Shown here in pieces: positions 46,778 to 58,300 of a stretch of DNA of 64,000 nt (position 1 is its first letter; each line of letters opens with the position of its first letter). The position numbers and the translations under genes are program-made. The notes under the pieces were generated by a model, which ran no database searches, was not told where the DNA came from, and saw only the letters and a list, made by a program, of their open reading frames with translations. This DNA comes from Fragilaria crotonensis (lineage: Eukaryota > Bacillariophyta > Fragilariophyceae > Fragilariales > Fragilariaceae), in contig JAKSYS010000234.1 in assembly GCA_022925895.1 (NCBI GenBank), positions 17,839 through 81,838 on the forward strand, written 5' to 3'.

Positions 46778-48040
46778 TACAACTTGAATGAAAAAATCCT
46801 GTTATACACTTCCATATCCGGGACTGGAGTGATCGCATGACGAAAAACCAAGATCTACATACACATGCATACATACGACAGACTCCCAACTCCCAAGGCG
46901 TTTGAAGAGTTTGAAGCAAAAGCATGTCGTTGCGCGCACAGCATCGTGGTCCGTGCACAGTGCATAGTACTTCAGGTAATGGTACTGCTAGGACACTCTC
47001 TTCTGCTACAATACTACTGTACCAATGTACTGAAAACCATACTCCTCTGCCTTTAAGGACTGTTACACCTAAAATGGAGGCAATTTGAGGATCAAGGATG
47101 GTGAAAAGAGGAGTTTCAGCATCGGAATGATGTTGATAACCGTGTTGTTGTCACCACTTTTTTGCTTGATTGGCCTGTCGCTCCCAACCGGCAAAAAGAT
47201 CTCTATCACTTGTACCAAAATGCCATCAAATGTTTTGGCATGGACTACGACTTCTTGACAATGCGAAAATTCTACTCGACACTAGTCAATGCCATCCAAT
47301 ACATGGTATGCAGCAATTGTAGTCTCTTCTCTGCCAAGACTGTTGAGAATTTGTACACTCTGGAGCCTTAGATCAACATCTTCCTCAATAAGTGTGCCAC
47401 AAACATCATGTTGATAACATGATCAACCATTGCTATTGGCTTCTATCAAAACAATTTCCATGGTGATGCCAGTTGGGTGATGAATGGTGCTCATGATCAA
47501 TGCGTGCCATGCAAGAATGTTATTCTATAAGCATCTCTTAAGAACCACTATATTTTGCTTTTAGGATGAACATGAGATTCCGTCAAAATCTCTTCAAAAC
47601 CGAGGAGCAATTTACGGTACACTCAGGAGTACTACAGTACCCCATGTGCCTGGTACTAGCACTCCAGTACTTGCACAATTATTACTTAACAACACGGTAC
47701 AAGGACTGTAGACTGTAGGACGCAAATGTACTGGAGTACTGTACCGTACTCCGTACTTTGCAGTGTCGATCTGTCCGATTTCGAGGATGAATTCTCACCG
47801 TCCGTCGTTCGTGCTTAAATCGACTCGAGAAGACAATCCCCACCACCGATTTCGCCTCCATGGATTTCTCGTTTTCAAGTGAAATACGGGTAAGGCGTAC
47901 AGTACTATCGTCCAACTTCGGCAGCGACGTTGCCAGTGTATCAATTGTACGACCAATTTCCATACACTCGTTCCATTTGCAGAACAGTGTCATCAACAAC
48001 AGCAATCATCCACAACAACATCTCTTTGTAAAGCAGCATC
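46778..48040. other. Spacer upstream of RLP24
   Basis: A 69-codon frame at 47162-47371 (+) reads as plausible protein (LDWPVAPNRQKDLYHLYQNA), but I do not recognise it and it stops at both ends; perhaps a relic. Strongly GTAC-rich DNA lies at 47610-47760. The 150 bp before 48041 are CAA-rich and probably the RLP24 leader. Confidence 0.4.
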
Positions 48041-48588
48041 ATGAGAATTGAAAAGTGTTACTTCTGTTCATCACCGTGTTATCCTGGTCATGGAATGACA
48101 TTTGTTCGTAACGATGCGAAACAATTCCGTTTCTGTCGTTCGAAATGTCATCGCAATTTCAACAAGAAGCGCAATCCACGAAAGGTCGCTTGGACCAAGG
48201 CCTTTCGCAAGACCCGGGGAAGGAAATGGCTGTCGATTCCACGTTTGAATTTGAAAAGAGACGAAATCGACCAGTCAAGTATGATCGTGATCTCATGGGG
48301 AAGACCATATTGGCCATGCAGAAAGTACAACAGATTAAGGAGAGTCGTGAACAACGATTCTTTCAAAACAGAATGACTGATGCCAAGGCGGAAAAGAAAA
48401 AGCAAGCAAGAGTTGAAATTGAGAAATCAATCGAATTGTTGGCTCCAGCTGTGGCGAAGAGAGAGGAAGTCATGAGGAATGTGGTCGATTCGGCGCGTGC
48501 CAGAATTGCAGCTCGAAAGAAGAGTTCGGCACAGAGACTTACCGTGACTGGTGCTGGAATTGGTGGTGCGGATCAAATGGAGGAGTAG
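48041..48588 (+). CDS. RLP24, ribosome biogenesis protein of the eL24 family (one missing base)
   Basis: Rlp24 is a 60S assembly factor that is later replaced by ribosomal protein eL24. The zinc-ribbon [18 protein letters not shown] and [12 protein letters not shown] are present, then [17 protein letters not shown]. The continuation [20 protein letters not shown] is in the frame one base back, so one base (most simply an A in GGGAAAGG) is missing at 48216-48222. After that the frame is open to the stop at 48588 with an acidic MEE end. Size and order match the family. The same missing base occurs in the pseudogene at 26 kb. The gene is probably expressed; the break may be a sequence error. Confidence 0.87.
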
Positions 48589-49002
48589 GAGTAGGAACTT
48601 GCTTTTAGTAAGACTTGTTTACATTGGAATAACTAGAGACGATTTGGGCTTGGAAATTACCCGACCCTGACAACAAATTAAACTTGTATGTAATGGCTCC
48701 ATCGTTGTGGTGTACTCCTCTACTACGGTAGCTAGAGTGATCGACAATAGACATGGTGGTGTAGTCGTACTGGAGTAAACATTTATAATTACTGGAGACG
48801 ATTCGAGCATGGAAGTTACCCGACCCTGGCTGTCCAATCAACGTTTGCTTGGTAGTACCCATTATCCATCACGCATCATACAATTCCGATCCGATCTCAA
48901 GCTCACGCACGTACAGCCTCGTGTGCCTTTGCCTTGGTGCCTTCATCCATTCTTCCCTTTATTCATCCACACATTCATTCGTTTATTCGTTCATTCATTC
49001 CC

Positions 49003-50391
49003 TCAGCTACAGAGAGAACCATCCTCATAACGATCCCAGCAGCAACCTGAAACACATGTAACTTCAAAACAGTCAACAATGATAAAGCTATACCCGTCGC
49101 TAGGAGTGATTGGGCAGAGCGATGACGGAACTGTCCCTTGCAAAGCATTATTGGAGAAATCCAACCACGTCAACTGTGTCAAGAATCCGATCTCACTTGG
49201 AATTGTGGAAGTCAACAAATTGTACGAGAAACCTAGTGCCGTCAACTGTGTCAAGAGTCCGATCTCAGTTGGAATTGAGGATGTCAACGAATTGACGCCG
49301 AAATCCAATGCCGTCAACTGTGTCAATAAACCGATCTCACTTGGAATTGTGGAAGTCAACGAATTGAAGTTGACGTTCAAATACTTCAACTGCGTCAAGA
49401 GTCCGATCTCACTTGGAATTGTGGAACCCCTCGTAGTGTCTTGAAACCCCAAGGCCGATCGACACACATTCACGTATCGCATGGAAAGAAAGTTGCAGGC
49501 GATTAGTTCCGGCGTCAAGACGGTCGGTTCCAAGGTCGGAGGCGCTGTGGTTGGTACCCGCGAAGGCGGCGCCGTGATTGGATCCGGCGTGGGAGATGCC
49601 GCAGTTGCTTCGGCGGTTGTGGGCGCTGCTGTCGTTGGAGCGCTGGTGGGGAGCACTACCGTTATTGGTGAAAACTTGATATGGGGTCGCCGTGATTGGT
49701 TCCGGGGTCGCGGGCGCCGCAGTCGGATCGGGTGTGGTGGGCGCTGCTGTACTTGGGCCCCGGTGGGGCTCCCAGGAGTTGGTGAAGAAATTGGCGCTGA
49801 TATGGGGGTCGCTGTAATTCGTTCTGGGGATGTAGTTATAACAGGGGTGGGGACGTCAATGAAGAGCTGCTTGCTGCAGATGGGGGTCGATTGACAAGTA
49901 TTACCAGTGCCACCACCGCGCCAACAAGACAGCACACAAGCAAGATACTGCCCACCAAAATCAATCGATACACGGGACGTCGATACCATTGCGTGGGTAC
50001 TCGATAGGCTTCCACAATGTCTACATCGCTTTCGGCAGCCATGCGATTGCTGTTGTGCCCACTGGTATATTCTCCTGCGGAGTCTTCATTCGTTAGCTGT
50101 CTGGGGGATCATACGCACTTATTGGAGACAGGAATGTTCCATTTGTTGCAGTATTGCGCGATGGTGGTGCCAAGGGAAGTGCTCCGGCAGTGCCGTCTTG
50201 ATTCCTTGCATTAGAAACCGGAGGCCTTCCGAAGAGTCTGCCATTCGAATTCCGGTTGAAGGTATTGGTTCATTCGGTGGTGCATGTTCCAATCTTTTTT
50301 TACCACTAGCACTTCCTTGGTTGTGACGTTCAACCGTTGAGGCTGCCGGTAACGAAGCGATCGCAGAGGAAGTAGAAGGAGCCGATGACAT
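49003..50391 (-). pseudogene. LRR gene C: shorter, diverged paralog with frame breaks
   Basis: Five IPSEIG-type repeats end in the family motif CVSGCCWDRYEDGS at 49003. Upstream are a Cys cap (CNFLSMRYVNVC), a Pro/Thr/Ala stalk and a membrane helix (LILVGSILLVCCLVGAVVAL, at about 49870-49990 in another frame). The N-terminal part (HAPPNEPIPSTGIRMADSSE) is in a third frame and matches genes A and B. One frame change lies near 49850. Two compensating changes bound a stretch (about 49660-49760) where the stalk is read as an Arg-rich sequence, whereas the neighbouring frame gives TAAPTTPDPTAAPAT. It follows RLP24, as gene A follows its pseudogene. Confidence 0.75.
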
Positions 50392-50921
50392 GGCCGAAGC
50401 GATCGCGATTGATCTTCAAAGTCCTTGCAACCAGTTTTCCTCCGATAATCCGAGTACAACTCCTAGTGTGCCAACAATGCACAACTTCTGTAGGACTCGT
50501 CGCGTCCTTGAGAGGCAAAAGTAAACGCGAAAAATGAAGTGTAGGTGATGCACTGCTATCATCAATCAGCAGCATTATGAGCTGAGAACTATCATGATTC
50601 ATCCGCAAGGAAAGGAGGCAATCAAAGGAATCGGAACGTTGGTGAATCGTACCTGGGTTATATTAGAATTCGTACGTATGACCTTCATGCCACGACATAT
50701 CGCAAAATAGTTGGATCTTTTCTGTATCATACGGGGTATGCATACTTGTACTGTCCTGAGTGTCGCGTGCCGTGTACGACTGTAAGTTAATAATCCAGTA
50801 GGTCTATAGACGGGAGCAGTACCGGTACAATACCGGTACCTGGTACTTGTACTCTATACTCTGAGTATGGACATCTGGGGTCGGGACTCGGTAGTTGGGC
50901 ACACAAAATAGCGATGAGCAA

Positions 50922-52587
50922 ATGAGCAAGCACGAAGATGGGATCAATGTGAATAGTTCTTCACATCATTCGTCAGTTAAAGTGAAACAATGTGATAAAC
51001 ACCAGCTGCAGATACTTCAGCCAAGTCAGGTCAAGAGATGCAGAAGAGACGGCTGCGACGTCGACGACGAGAGTGATAGTAGCGATGGCGAGGCGTGGAA
51101 CGTCAGGAACCAGTATGTTGGATTTTCGCTAATACCGTCATCATTGACGGTCTCTGGTACTGGTGCAACTGGTAGTAGTTTAGGTACTTGTACTGTCGAA
51201 ACGAAGACTAAAACAGGCCCCAACATCGTCACCATGATCCCAAGTTACGTTCCAAACGAATATGGTGATTCTGACATTCACACGAACAAATTTCCACAAA
51301 TTCTATGGAACGATTGCATCTCACAACGTAAGCCTTGTGTGATTCACGCCCTTCAATACTCGCTAATGATGAAGACGACGATGATGATGCCTGTCGAGCT
51401 ACGAAATCGCTGGTGTTAGACAAGGAACAACTGATCCGAGTGGCGGGCCAGGAACTAGTCCAGGTGGAACGTCGGCTGGATGCTCGAGAAACATTTGGTC
51501 AGTTGCGATGTCCCGATCGACAATTGATGATGAAAGTCCAGGATTTTTGTCAAGCGCTAGAACAATCAGATGGACATTTGCTTTATCTATCCACACAACT
51601 AACGGACGATGATGAGAATGGTGATAACGATGTGGCTAGACCAATCGTAACGACTCCATGCAAACAACTGATTGACAACAAAATCATTCCAAACACGTTG
51701 TCATGGGCAGGAAATTTGATACTTCAATCGTGCAATCTGTGGATGGGAACAAATGGCGGCAGTGCTGCCCACACCGGGACGAGTTCGGGGTTGCATCACG
51801 ACTTTCATGACAATTTTTATGTCTTGTTGCACGGATCCAAGACCTTTCGACTCTTTTCGCCCGATTGCGCTCCGCACATGAAGACTTATGGGGAGATTCA
51901 TCGCATTCATCCAAATGGTCTCATTAGTTATGTTGGTAGTGAAACACGACCGGACGGTCTGCCTGTGGAACAAGCAACAGACGACCACGATGACACGGAT
52001 GTCGAACAGCACGACACTGACGAGGAAGCGTTGTATGGCAAGGGCTTTGGTGAAGAGAGTGGAAGCGATACAGATGGCGACGAAGACAACAATGTTTCTG
52101 GGAAAGGAGCCAGGGACGACTTTGACGAAATGTGTGGCCAAGCCGATGACTCGAGTCGGAGAGAAAACCCAACAACTTTTCTCGGATAGACCTGCGAGGC
52201 CGTTCCCTTGAGGAGTTGAGAACAGAGCACGAAGGATTTTCGTGTGTCAACGAAGCTGTTGTGCATTTGAAAGCAGGACAGTCACTTTACTTACCAGCTG
52301 GTTGGTTCCATGAAGTTACGAGTCAATCTACAAAGGACCATTATCACATGGCTCTCAACTACTGGTTCCATCCTCCGGACAAGATGGACGACTTCAGTTG
52401 TCCGTACACTGACAAAGATGCATTCGGGGCAATCAGATGACAACGATTCGTTGATAGATTGTATACTAAGGCGCACTCTTGGCTCGTTCCGACACACGAA
52501 CGATGGAGTCTCGCGACGAGGAACGTCGCTATTTTATTTGTTTGTTCATTGTCACAGCGACGACCATCGGCACTTGCAGAATGGTGA
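50922..52587 (+). CDS. JmjC/cupin-8 Fe(II)/2-oxoglutarate oxygenase (frame-broken)
   Basis: The protein resembles the small JmjC oxygenases that hydroxylate proteins or tRNA; the substrate is unknown. The conserved opening is QILWNDCISQRKPCVI. The iron site is in GLHHDFHDNFYVLLHGSKTF (HxD) and the distal His is in YLPAGWFHEV. A long acidic insert separates them. There are three interruptions. A frame change lies near 51340-51400. One base is missing in a C run at 52168-52170; restoring it gives the family sequence NFSRIDLRGRS. A TGA at 52438 is followed in the same frame by 48 sense codons (QRF, then WLVPTHERW), whose amino-acid pattern is also conserved in the broken copy at 62.3 kb. I therefore extend the call to 52587. 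The start at Met50922 is uncertain. Confidence 0.75.
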
Positions 52588-53147
52588 CGTGTCGGAAGTT
52601 TTGTACTTTCCAGCTCACGCTTTACGCATGATACGTCCATGAAAAGCGGTGACAAATACAATGAGGAATATGACCAACAGCGCCTTCCCATTAATGTGGT
52701 AGCTTATAGTATACGACATTACACTAGAGGACTCGACAAGATCTCAACGCCCTCGGAGTCTACTCCAGTTGTGTATCGACGAACCGATCCACGATAAGAC
52801 TCCCAATACCTCTTTCGGAGAGGCTCCATTTCGCACGTAGCAGTTGATTCATTGTCAATGATGGAGCAAAGACGAGTAAAACTAGGCCTAATAGTAAGTT
52901 AACCCTAGTAGTCTTGTTCTATTTTGGCAATCTGGTATATGATCGTTGCATGCATAGTTTCCTTTCGGATTGACCTGCCTTGATTTGGCCGTTCAGAAAT
53001 TTGGACAACACGTCGATACGACATACGACTTTAACGGCACAGACGAGAAGAACAATCGTTATTCCAATAAACTACTACCTAATGTTCATCGAAGTACACG
53101 GCGTATGACGTGTATGCCTGGTTCTTGTACTTCAGTGCAGCAACACC
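52588..53147. other. Spacer downstream of the JmjC gene
   Basis: No gene seen. About 52785-52865 (GATCCACGATAAGACTCCCA and following) is repeated at 62462-62545, so the duplication that produced the JmjC pseudogene includes this downstream DNA. Confidence 0.5.
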
Positions 53148-54831
53148 CTAATGGATTTTCAGCTTCACAATACCGCCGGCGGTCCTGGTCTGGCGCTGCT
53201 TCTTGAATGTCACCACGGATGCGAGGATGACCAAAGCCATGACAGTTGGACCCATGACTGGTCCGACGATACACTCGAACAAATAGCAAAAGAAAGAAAA
53301 CCCACACAAGCTACAAAAGAGCACAGTTCCAACTGCCACAACGCCGAAGCCATGAGTGCTGGAATGCATCCACCTGTCGGATGTTTTGTAAGCTAAGGAA
53401 AGGACGTTCCTTCCTTCCTTGTCCGCAAGCATGCCAAACCATGGTGAGATTCCAAGAGATGCAAGGCGGAGGGGACTGTGTCGAATATGACTAAACGCAT
53501 TGATTGACATGATCTTGTGTTTGCCCCACAAATACACATAATCATGTAGGTCCTCGACGAGGGAGTGAGATTGCGGTAAAGCGTAGCTTGAGGCAACAAC
53601 TCCATTGACAACAATAGTACCATCAGCGGTGAGTGGTGCATAGAATTCTTTTTTCATAACACTATCTTTCTTGATAATCTCAAGCGCGGCCTGTGTGGAA
53701 TCCGCGCCAAGAAGGACATCACCAACCTTTAAGAATTCAGACACCGCAGGAATTTCCTGTTGATCGAAGCGAAACACAAAATGACGCGACGAGATCTCGA
53801 GTGGAGCAGAGGTACCATTTGTGTGGAGACGGATGTACACAGGGGATGCATCAATCGACCAATGGTTGAAGCGTAGATAGGATGAAATTTCCCACCCATC
53901 CCAAGAACACAGTCTCCAATCTTGACATCCCTCATTCTCACTTGACCCTTCCCGTGGACCGTGACGATTGCGTCACCAGGGAAGCAGTTGGTTTGGCTGT
54001 AGGTGCTGCGGTTGGTGCTTCGGTTGGTGCGGCGGTTGGAGCGTCCGTAGGTGCAGCGGTAGGTGCTGATGTAGGTGCTGTTGTCGGTGCTGTTGTAGGT
54101 GCTGCGGTTGGTGCTGCGGTTGGTGCTGCGGTTGGTGCTGCGGTTGGTGCTGCGGTTGGTGCTGCGGTTGGTGCTGCGGTTGGTGCTGCGGTTGGTGCTG
54201 CGGTTGGTGCAGCGGTTGGTGCAGCGGTTGGTGCAGCGGTTGGTGCTACAGTAGGTGCTACAGTAGGTGCTGCGGTTGGTGCTGATGTAGGTGCTGATGT
54301 AGGTGCTGGTGTAGGTGCTGATGTAGGTGCTGATGTAGGTGCTGATGCAGGTGCTGATGTAGGTGCTGATGTAGGTGCTGATGTAGGTGGGGCGGTTCGT
54401 GGGGCGGTTGGTGGGGCGGTTGGTGCTGCGGTTGGTGGGGCGGTTGGTGGGGCGGTTGGTGGGGCGGTAGGTACTGATGTAGGTGCTGCAGTTGGTTTTA
54501 CCTTGCGCTTGTGCTTAGATTTGCGGGCAGAAGGTTTGGCGGTTGATGCAGTGGTTGGTGCGGGACTATGCGGTTTTTTCTTGCGCTTGCGCTTGGCTTT
54601 GCCACGCGCCTTCTTGAGGCCACGATGGATTACAGTGCCGGAATTCTTCCTCGAGAGCACAGAACTGGATCCCTCGATCTTGACAGCGAGGAAGCCTTCA
54701 GTTGTGCTGCCAGTTGTGGTCTCGAAGATAACGGAACTCGTGTCCTTGACAATAGAAACAGCATCTTCGACAGTGATGTCGAGGCCTTGGACAGCAACGC
54801 CAAAGATGACGATGAGAACAGTGAGCTTCAT
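53148..54831 (-). CDS. Secreted Hedgehog-type Hint (autoprocessing) protein with Ala-Pro-Thr stalk (two frame breaks)
   Basis: The signal peptide MKLTVLIVIFGVAVQG begins at 54831. It is followed by a short N-terminal domain, a basic stretch and a stalk of about 70 APT repeats. A Hint domain then begins at CFPGDAIVTVHGKGQVRMRD (about 53985) and includes IGDCVLGMGGKF, HWSIDASPVYIRLHT, SAPLEISSRHFVF, VGDVLLGAD and APLTADGTIVVNGVVASSYA. Hint domains cleave themselves from the preceding chain using the first Cys. Two hydrophobic segments follow. The Hint part is out of frame by one missing base in a C run at 53990-53991 and another near 53871-53874. Hedgehog's SCYA Cys is Ser here. Released product and partner are unknown. 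Confidence 0.82.
53990..54505 (-). repeat. 9-bp minisatellite coding for Ala-Pro-Thr
   Basis: About 55 units of GGTGCTGCGGTT-type DNA (9-bp period, + strand) code for APT repeats in the Hint protein. Several units are identical over long runs (GCTGCGGTTGGT from 54105 to 54200), which suggests recent array expansion and makes this a difficult region to assemble. Confidence 0.85.
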
Positions 54832-55302
54832 GGCAGCTGAAGCTTAGGAGAGACGAGCAACAACACCTGCACTCCAAACAACGTGTGTATTGTGAGAATC
54901 TTCACCCAACGCAGCATGAGTACTAAATTCCAAGTACGCAACGATGTCTCCTGGATCTGACATCTGCAACGCTACTCAGCCTTCTTGAACGAATAAACAC
55001 AAAAACACATTTTTCAAGGCACAATTACACAAATCTGTAACGTTCGATAACGGCAGCCCGCCACAACTTTGTCTCCCATTATTGAAAGCTGGCCTATAGC
55101 ACTCGTAAACCCATACATAGAAGCGTTAAATTTGTCGTGTGCACACAACGGAAAAGGTGCACAGCATGTGCGTATGTTATATGTATAGGTACACATACAC
55201 ATAAATGCGCAATCGTCACCTTCGTTTCTTCTCCCTCGAATACTCGCAATACTCCAAGTTCACTTGTCTGGTATGATACGAGTACCATACTATCATAGTA
55301 GT
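54832..55302. other. Spacer, promoter side of the Hint gene
   Basis: No gene seen. A palindromic GTATGTTATATGTATAGGTA-like AT/GT stretch lies near 55171-55203. Nothing else stands out. Confidence 0.4.
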
Positions 55303-55306
55303 ATAA

Positions 55307-58300
55307 CCCCAGTGCGAAAATTCCGTGCGACAAAAAAGACGACAAAATGTTGAAACCCAATAACGGAGGAACAAACCATTTGATTCTGAAAAGTGCGATC
55401 TGTAATGCTTTTAACCTTCTTCCTATATCTGTGAGGATAACTTCCTAATCATGATGCTCGCAAAGTTACAACATTGCAAACTTCATCAATTTTTTTCGGA
55501 GTTCGCACGAGTTTGTCGCATGAAAAAAGCTAGCATGCGACAAAAAAGTACGACTATTGAAAAATTAACACGAGGAGACTCGCGGTGATCACATTGACAC
55601 AATGATGTTCAGTCTTAAAACCGCCTTATTGGAGCTCTCCTTGGTCTCAGCGATCTGAAGTCTTCGTGTTACCACAGGAGTAATCCGAGATCGAACTCTG
55701 CGAGGAGCAGGTGGCTCCTCGTTTTCCTGAGAAGAATCATCTGGATTCACTGAACCTCGATTCGGAGGTGGTGGTCGGTTTTGATGCGGGATGACGTGAA
55801 CCACAGCATCCATCTCGGCTGTGCAATAGTCTACCAATGATCTGCTTGTATGAAATAACTCATGGCAGCTCCTGCCGTTGAAACGCTTGACACGACAAAG
55901 GCTGACCATGCACACAGGACACATGAACTTCGTCGTACGACCATGCCTGCAGTGCTTCGGATCGGGTTGATCATGCCTCTTTCTGCAGCACCAGACACAG
56001 CTTGTTGGTTTTGATTCCACTTTGCATAGAACATGTGGCAATGACTGGTCCAATCGTCTTTGAATCATCTCGCGACTTGTGAAGTACAGCTCGCGCTTGT
56101 TGTATGTAACAGACCTTCCGCTTGTGTTCAGAACACTTCCTTCTCCCGTCTGCTGGATGCTGATACCACCATCATCTCCTCCTTCACTGTCGCTGCTGTC
56201 ATCACCTGAAACCTCGAGTGTTAGGTCTTTAGCAAGAGAACTGCAGAACTTTGAAAAAGACCCATACAGCTTTCGGTGTGCCTGGAATGCAGCATACAAA
56301 TTGCACCCATCACTTAGCAGGAATGCAACAGAGCGACTGAGAATGTAGCTCTGATATGCATTATAAACTCGAGACATCAGAAGACGAAGCCATATGTGTG
56401 CCAATGGTGAGAGCTGTGCATGCCGAGCATGGCAGTTCTTCATGTACCGCGAACACATCAACAGGACCTTTGCTTCGATTCCACATTGCTACAATGGTCG
56501 GAATCAACATGCGTCCTGCTGGCAACGGTCTGCCCTGGTCTTCACAAGATTATAGATTGCTCTCCATAGTTCCAACGTATTTTGAACAGTGTACTCGTCA
56601 ACTGCATGCCTCAGCTTCATTCCTCCCAAACACGGTAAACGACCATGAAGTACCCAGGAAAGCTCACGATCATGTACCTCTTGCAATGCACATCGATATT
56701 GCTCAACCACCTGCTCATCAACATTCACATGAACAACACGAATTATCTTGTGCAATGATGCCACCACATAGAAAGCATGTCGCAGATTGCCACATGCAAT
56801 GCCATGCAACAATTGACACCTGTACTGGGCTCAGGAATCATTCGTTTAAAGTCGTCGTTCGTAGGAGGATCCGTCATAACAACATAAATCGTTGGACACG
56901 TGCCGTAGGTCCTGGCCAATGCGGTCTCTTTCATTACTGTTGCGGGGTGCATTTGCTCTTGATCTCCACTATGAAAGGAATACCTTCTCCTCGCCAAATA
57001 TGTTTTCGTTCTCCGCAACTGCAATCGCATCGGGCGAGAATGCTGCATAGAACATACCTTTTGCACATAACAAGCCATATTCCCTGATATGTGTCACAAC
57101 GAAATCGCTTTCCTGATCAAGAAACAGGGAAGTCTTGACAATACATTTGACTCATTGAGGGTACCTTCACGCATTGAGGTCGATGAGGCAAGGGCGACAT
57201 AAACCACTTCTCCAGAAGAAGTTCCAGTATTGGGCATTCCCGTTTGACTGATCAGATCCTCCCCATGAAAGCACTCTATCAATGAGAATTGTTTTGCTCC
57301 CTGTCACCAGCAGAGATTTCGCTCGGCAAATATCTTTAGGTGTGCAACCGACAACCCCACTAACTCATGTCTACTGTAAATCCGATCAGCCACAGCCTCA
57401 TTTGGAATGAGTTCATCGAGCATTTCAACCCAAGTATTTTACAGCTTGACAGGATATTGTGCGACAGCTCCTCCACTGGTGACACTGGCGGTGTAACGAG
57501 CCCGATGCGCATAGCGCTTCCATAGTGCAAGAGCAGTGGTTCCAGTAATTGAAACTGACGCTGGTTGAACCATTCTGGAGATCGTTGCGTATCTGTCAGC
57601 TGCTCAACATGGTCTGCTTCAAACAGTCTAATTACTTCATCATCTGTAGGTTCTGGAGCGACATCGCATCCTCGTTGTCGGGTTACAAGGGTAAACTTTC
57701 CCGGTCCGTACCTGTCATCAGTCGTTTGCATGAGAACCACCCGGCCTAAGCCGTTTCGACTGGCCAGTGCATATTGATGTGTAACTCTTGAACCATTTCT
57801 TATCGCCTTCGTAGCCCAATAATGGGCTGATGCACCTTTCTCTGCAATAAGCCGCCGGTCTGGGCCCGGATGTTGGTCGTATGTAAAAGGGAACGATCGC
57901 ATTCTCTTTGTTGTTCCCAAAAGCATAGCTCCAACCGACACACTCCACTGGTTGACTTCTCCATTCACTCCACCATATCCTCGATCCCAGAAGAAAGTGT
58001 TGCCATCGAGTCGGATTTGCGATTCGGATGATACGCCTGTCATACTCCTCTGCAATATTTTCACACAGTCCAAAGTTGACTCACCCCGAGCTGCAACATG
58101 CCCGCCAATATACAAACCAGTGACCACTGACACTGCTCCATGATGAATGACTCCTAACCCTTTGCAGGGGTTGTTGATCTGTGAGAACCCGTGATTGATG
58201 ACCCTCTTGATCGCATCCGAAGTAAGTCATCGTCCAAACCAACTTGGGTCACTCCTGCAACAAAAGCTAGCTCTGACCCAGTTGAACGAACAATTTCCAT

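Noticed and set aside
48205-48230. A tiny intron to explain the RLP24 frame change.
   Set aside because: No GT-AG pair is available and nothing extra is present; one base is missing rather than sequence being inserted.
51328-51376. A possible 47-nt GT-AG intron in the JmjC gene that would repair the first frame change.
   Set aside because: It would remove the codons for KPCVI, which are conserved in the family; a simple frame error is more likely.
53882-54847. A 321-codon plus-strand frame rich in Gly-Ala-Ala-Val repeats.
   Set aside because: It is the reverse-strand shadow of the Ala-Pro-Thr minisatellite in the Hint gene; the minus strand has the signal peptide and domain motifs.
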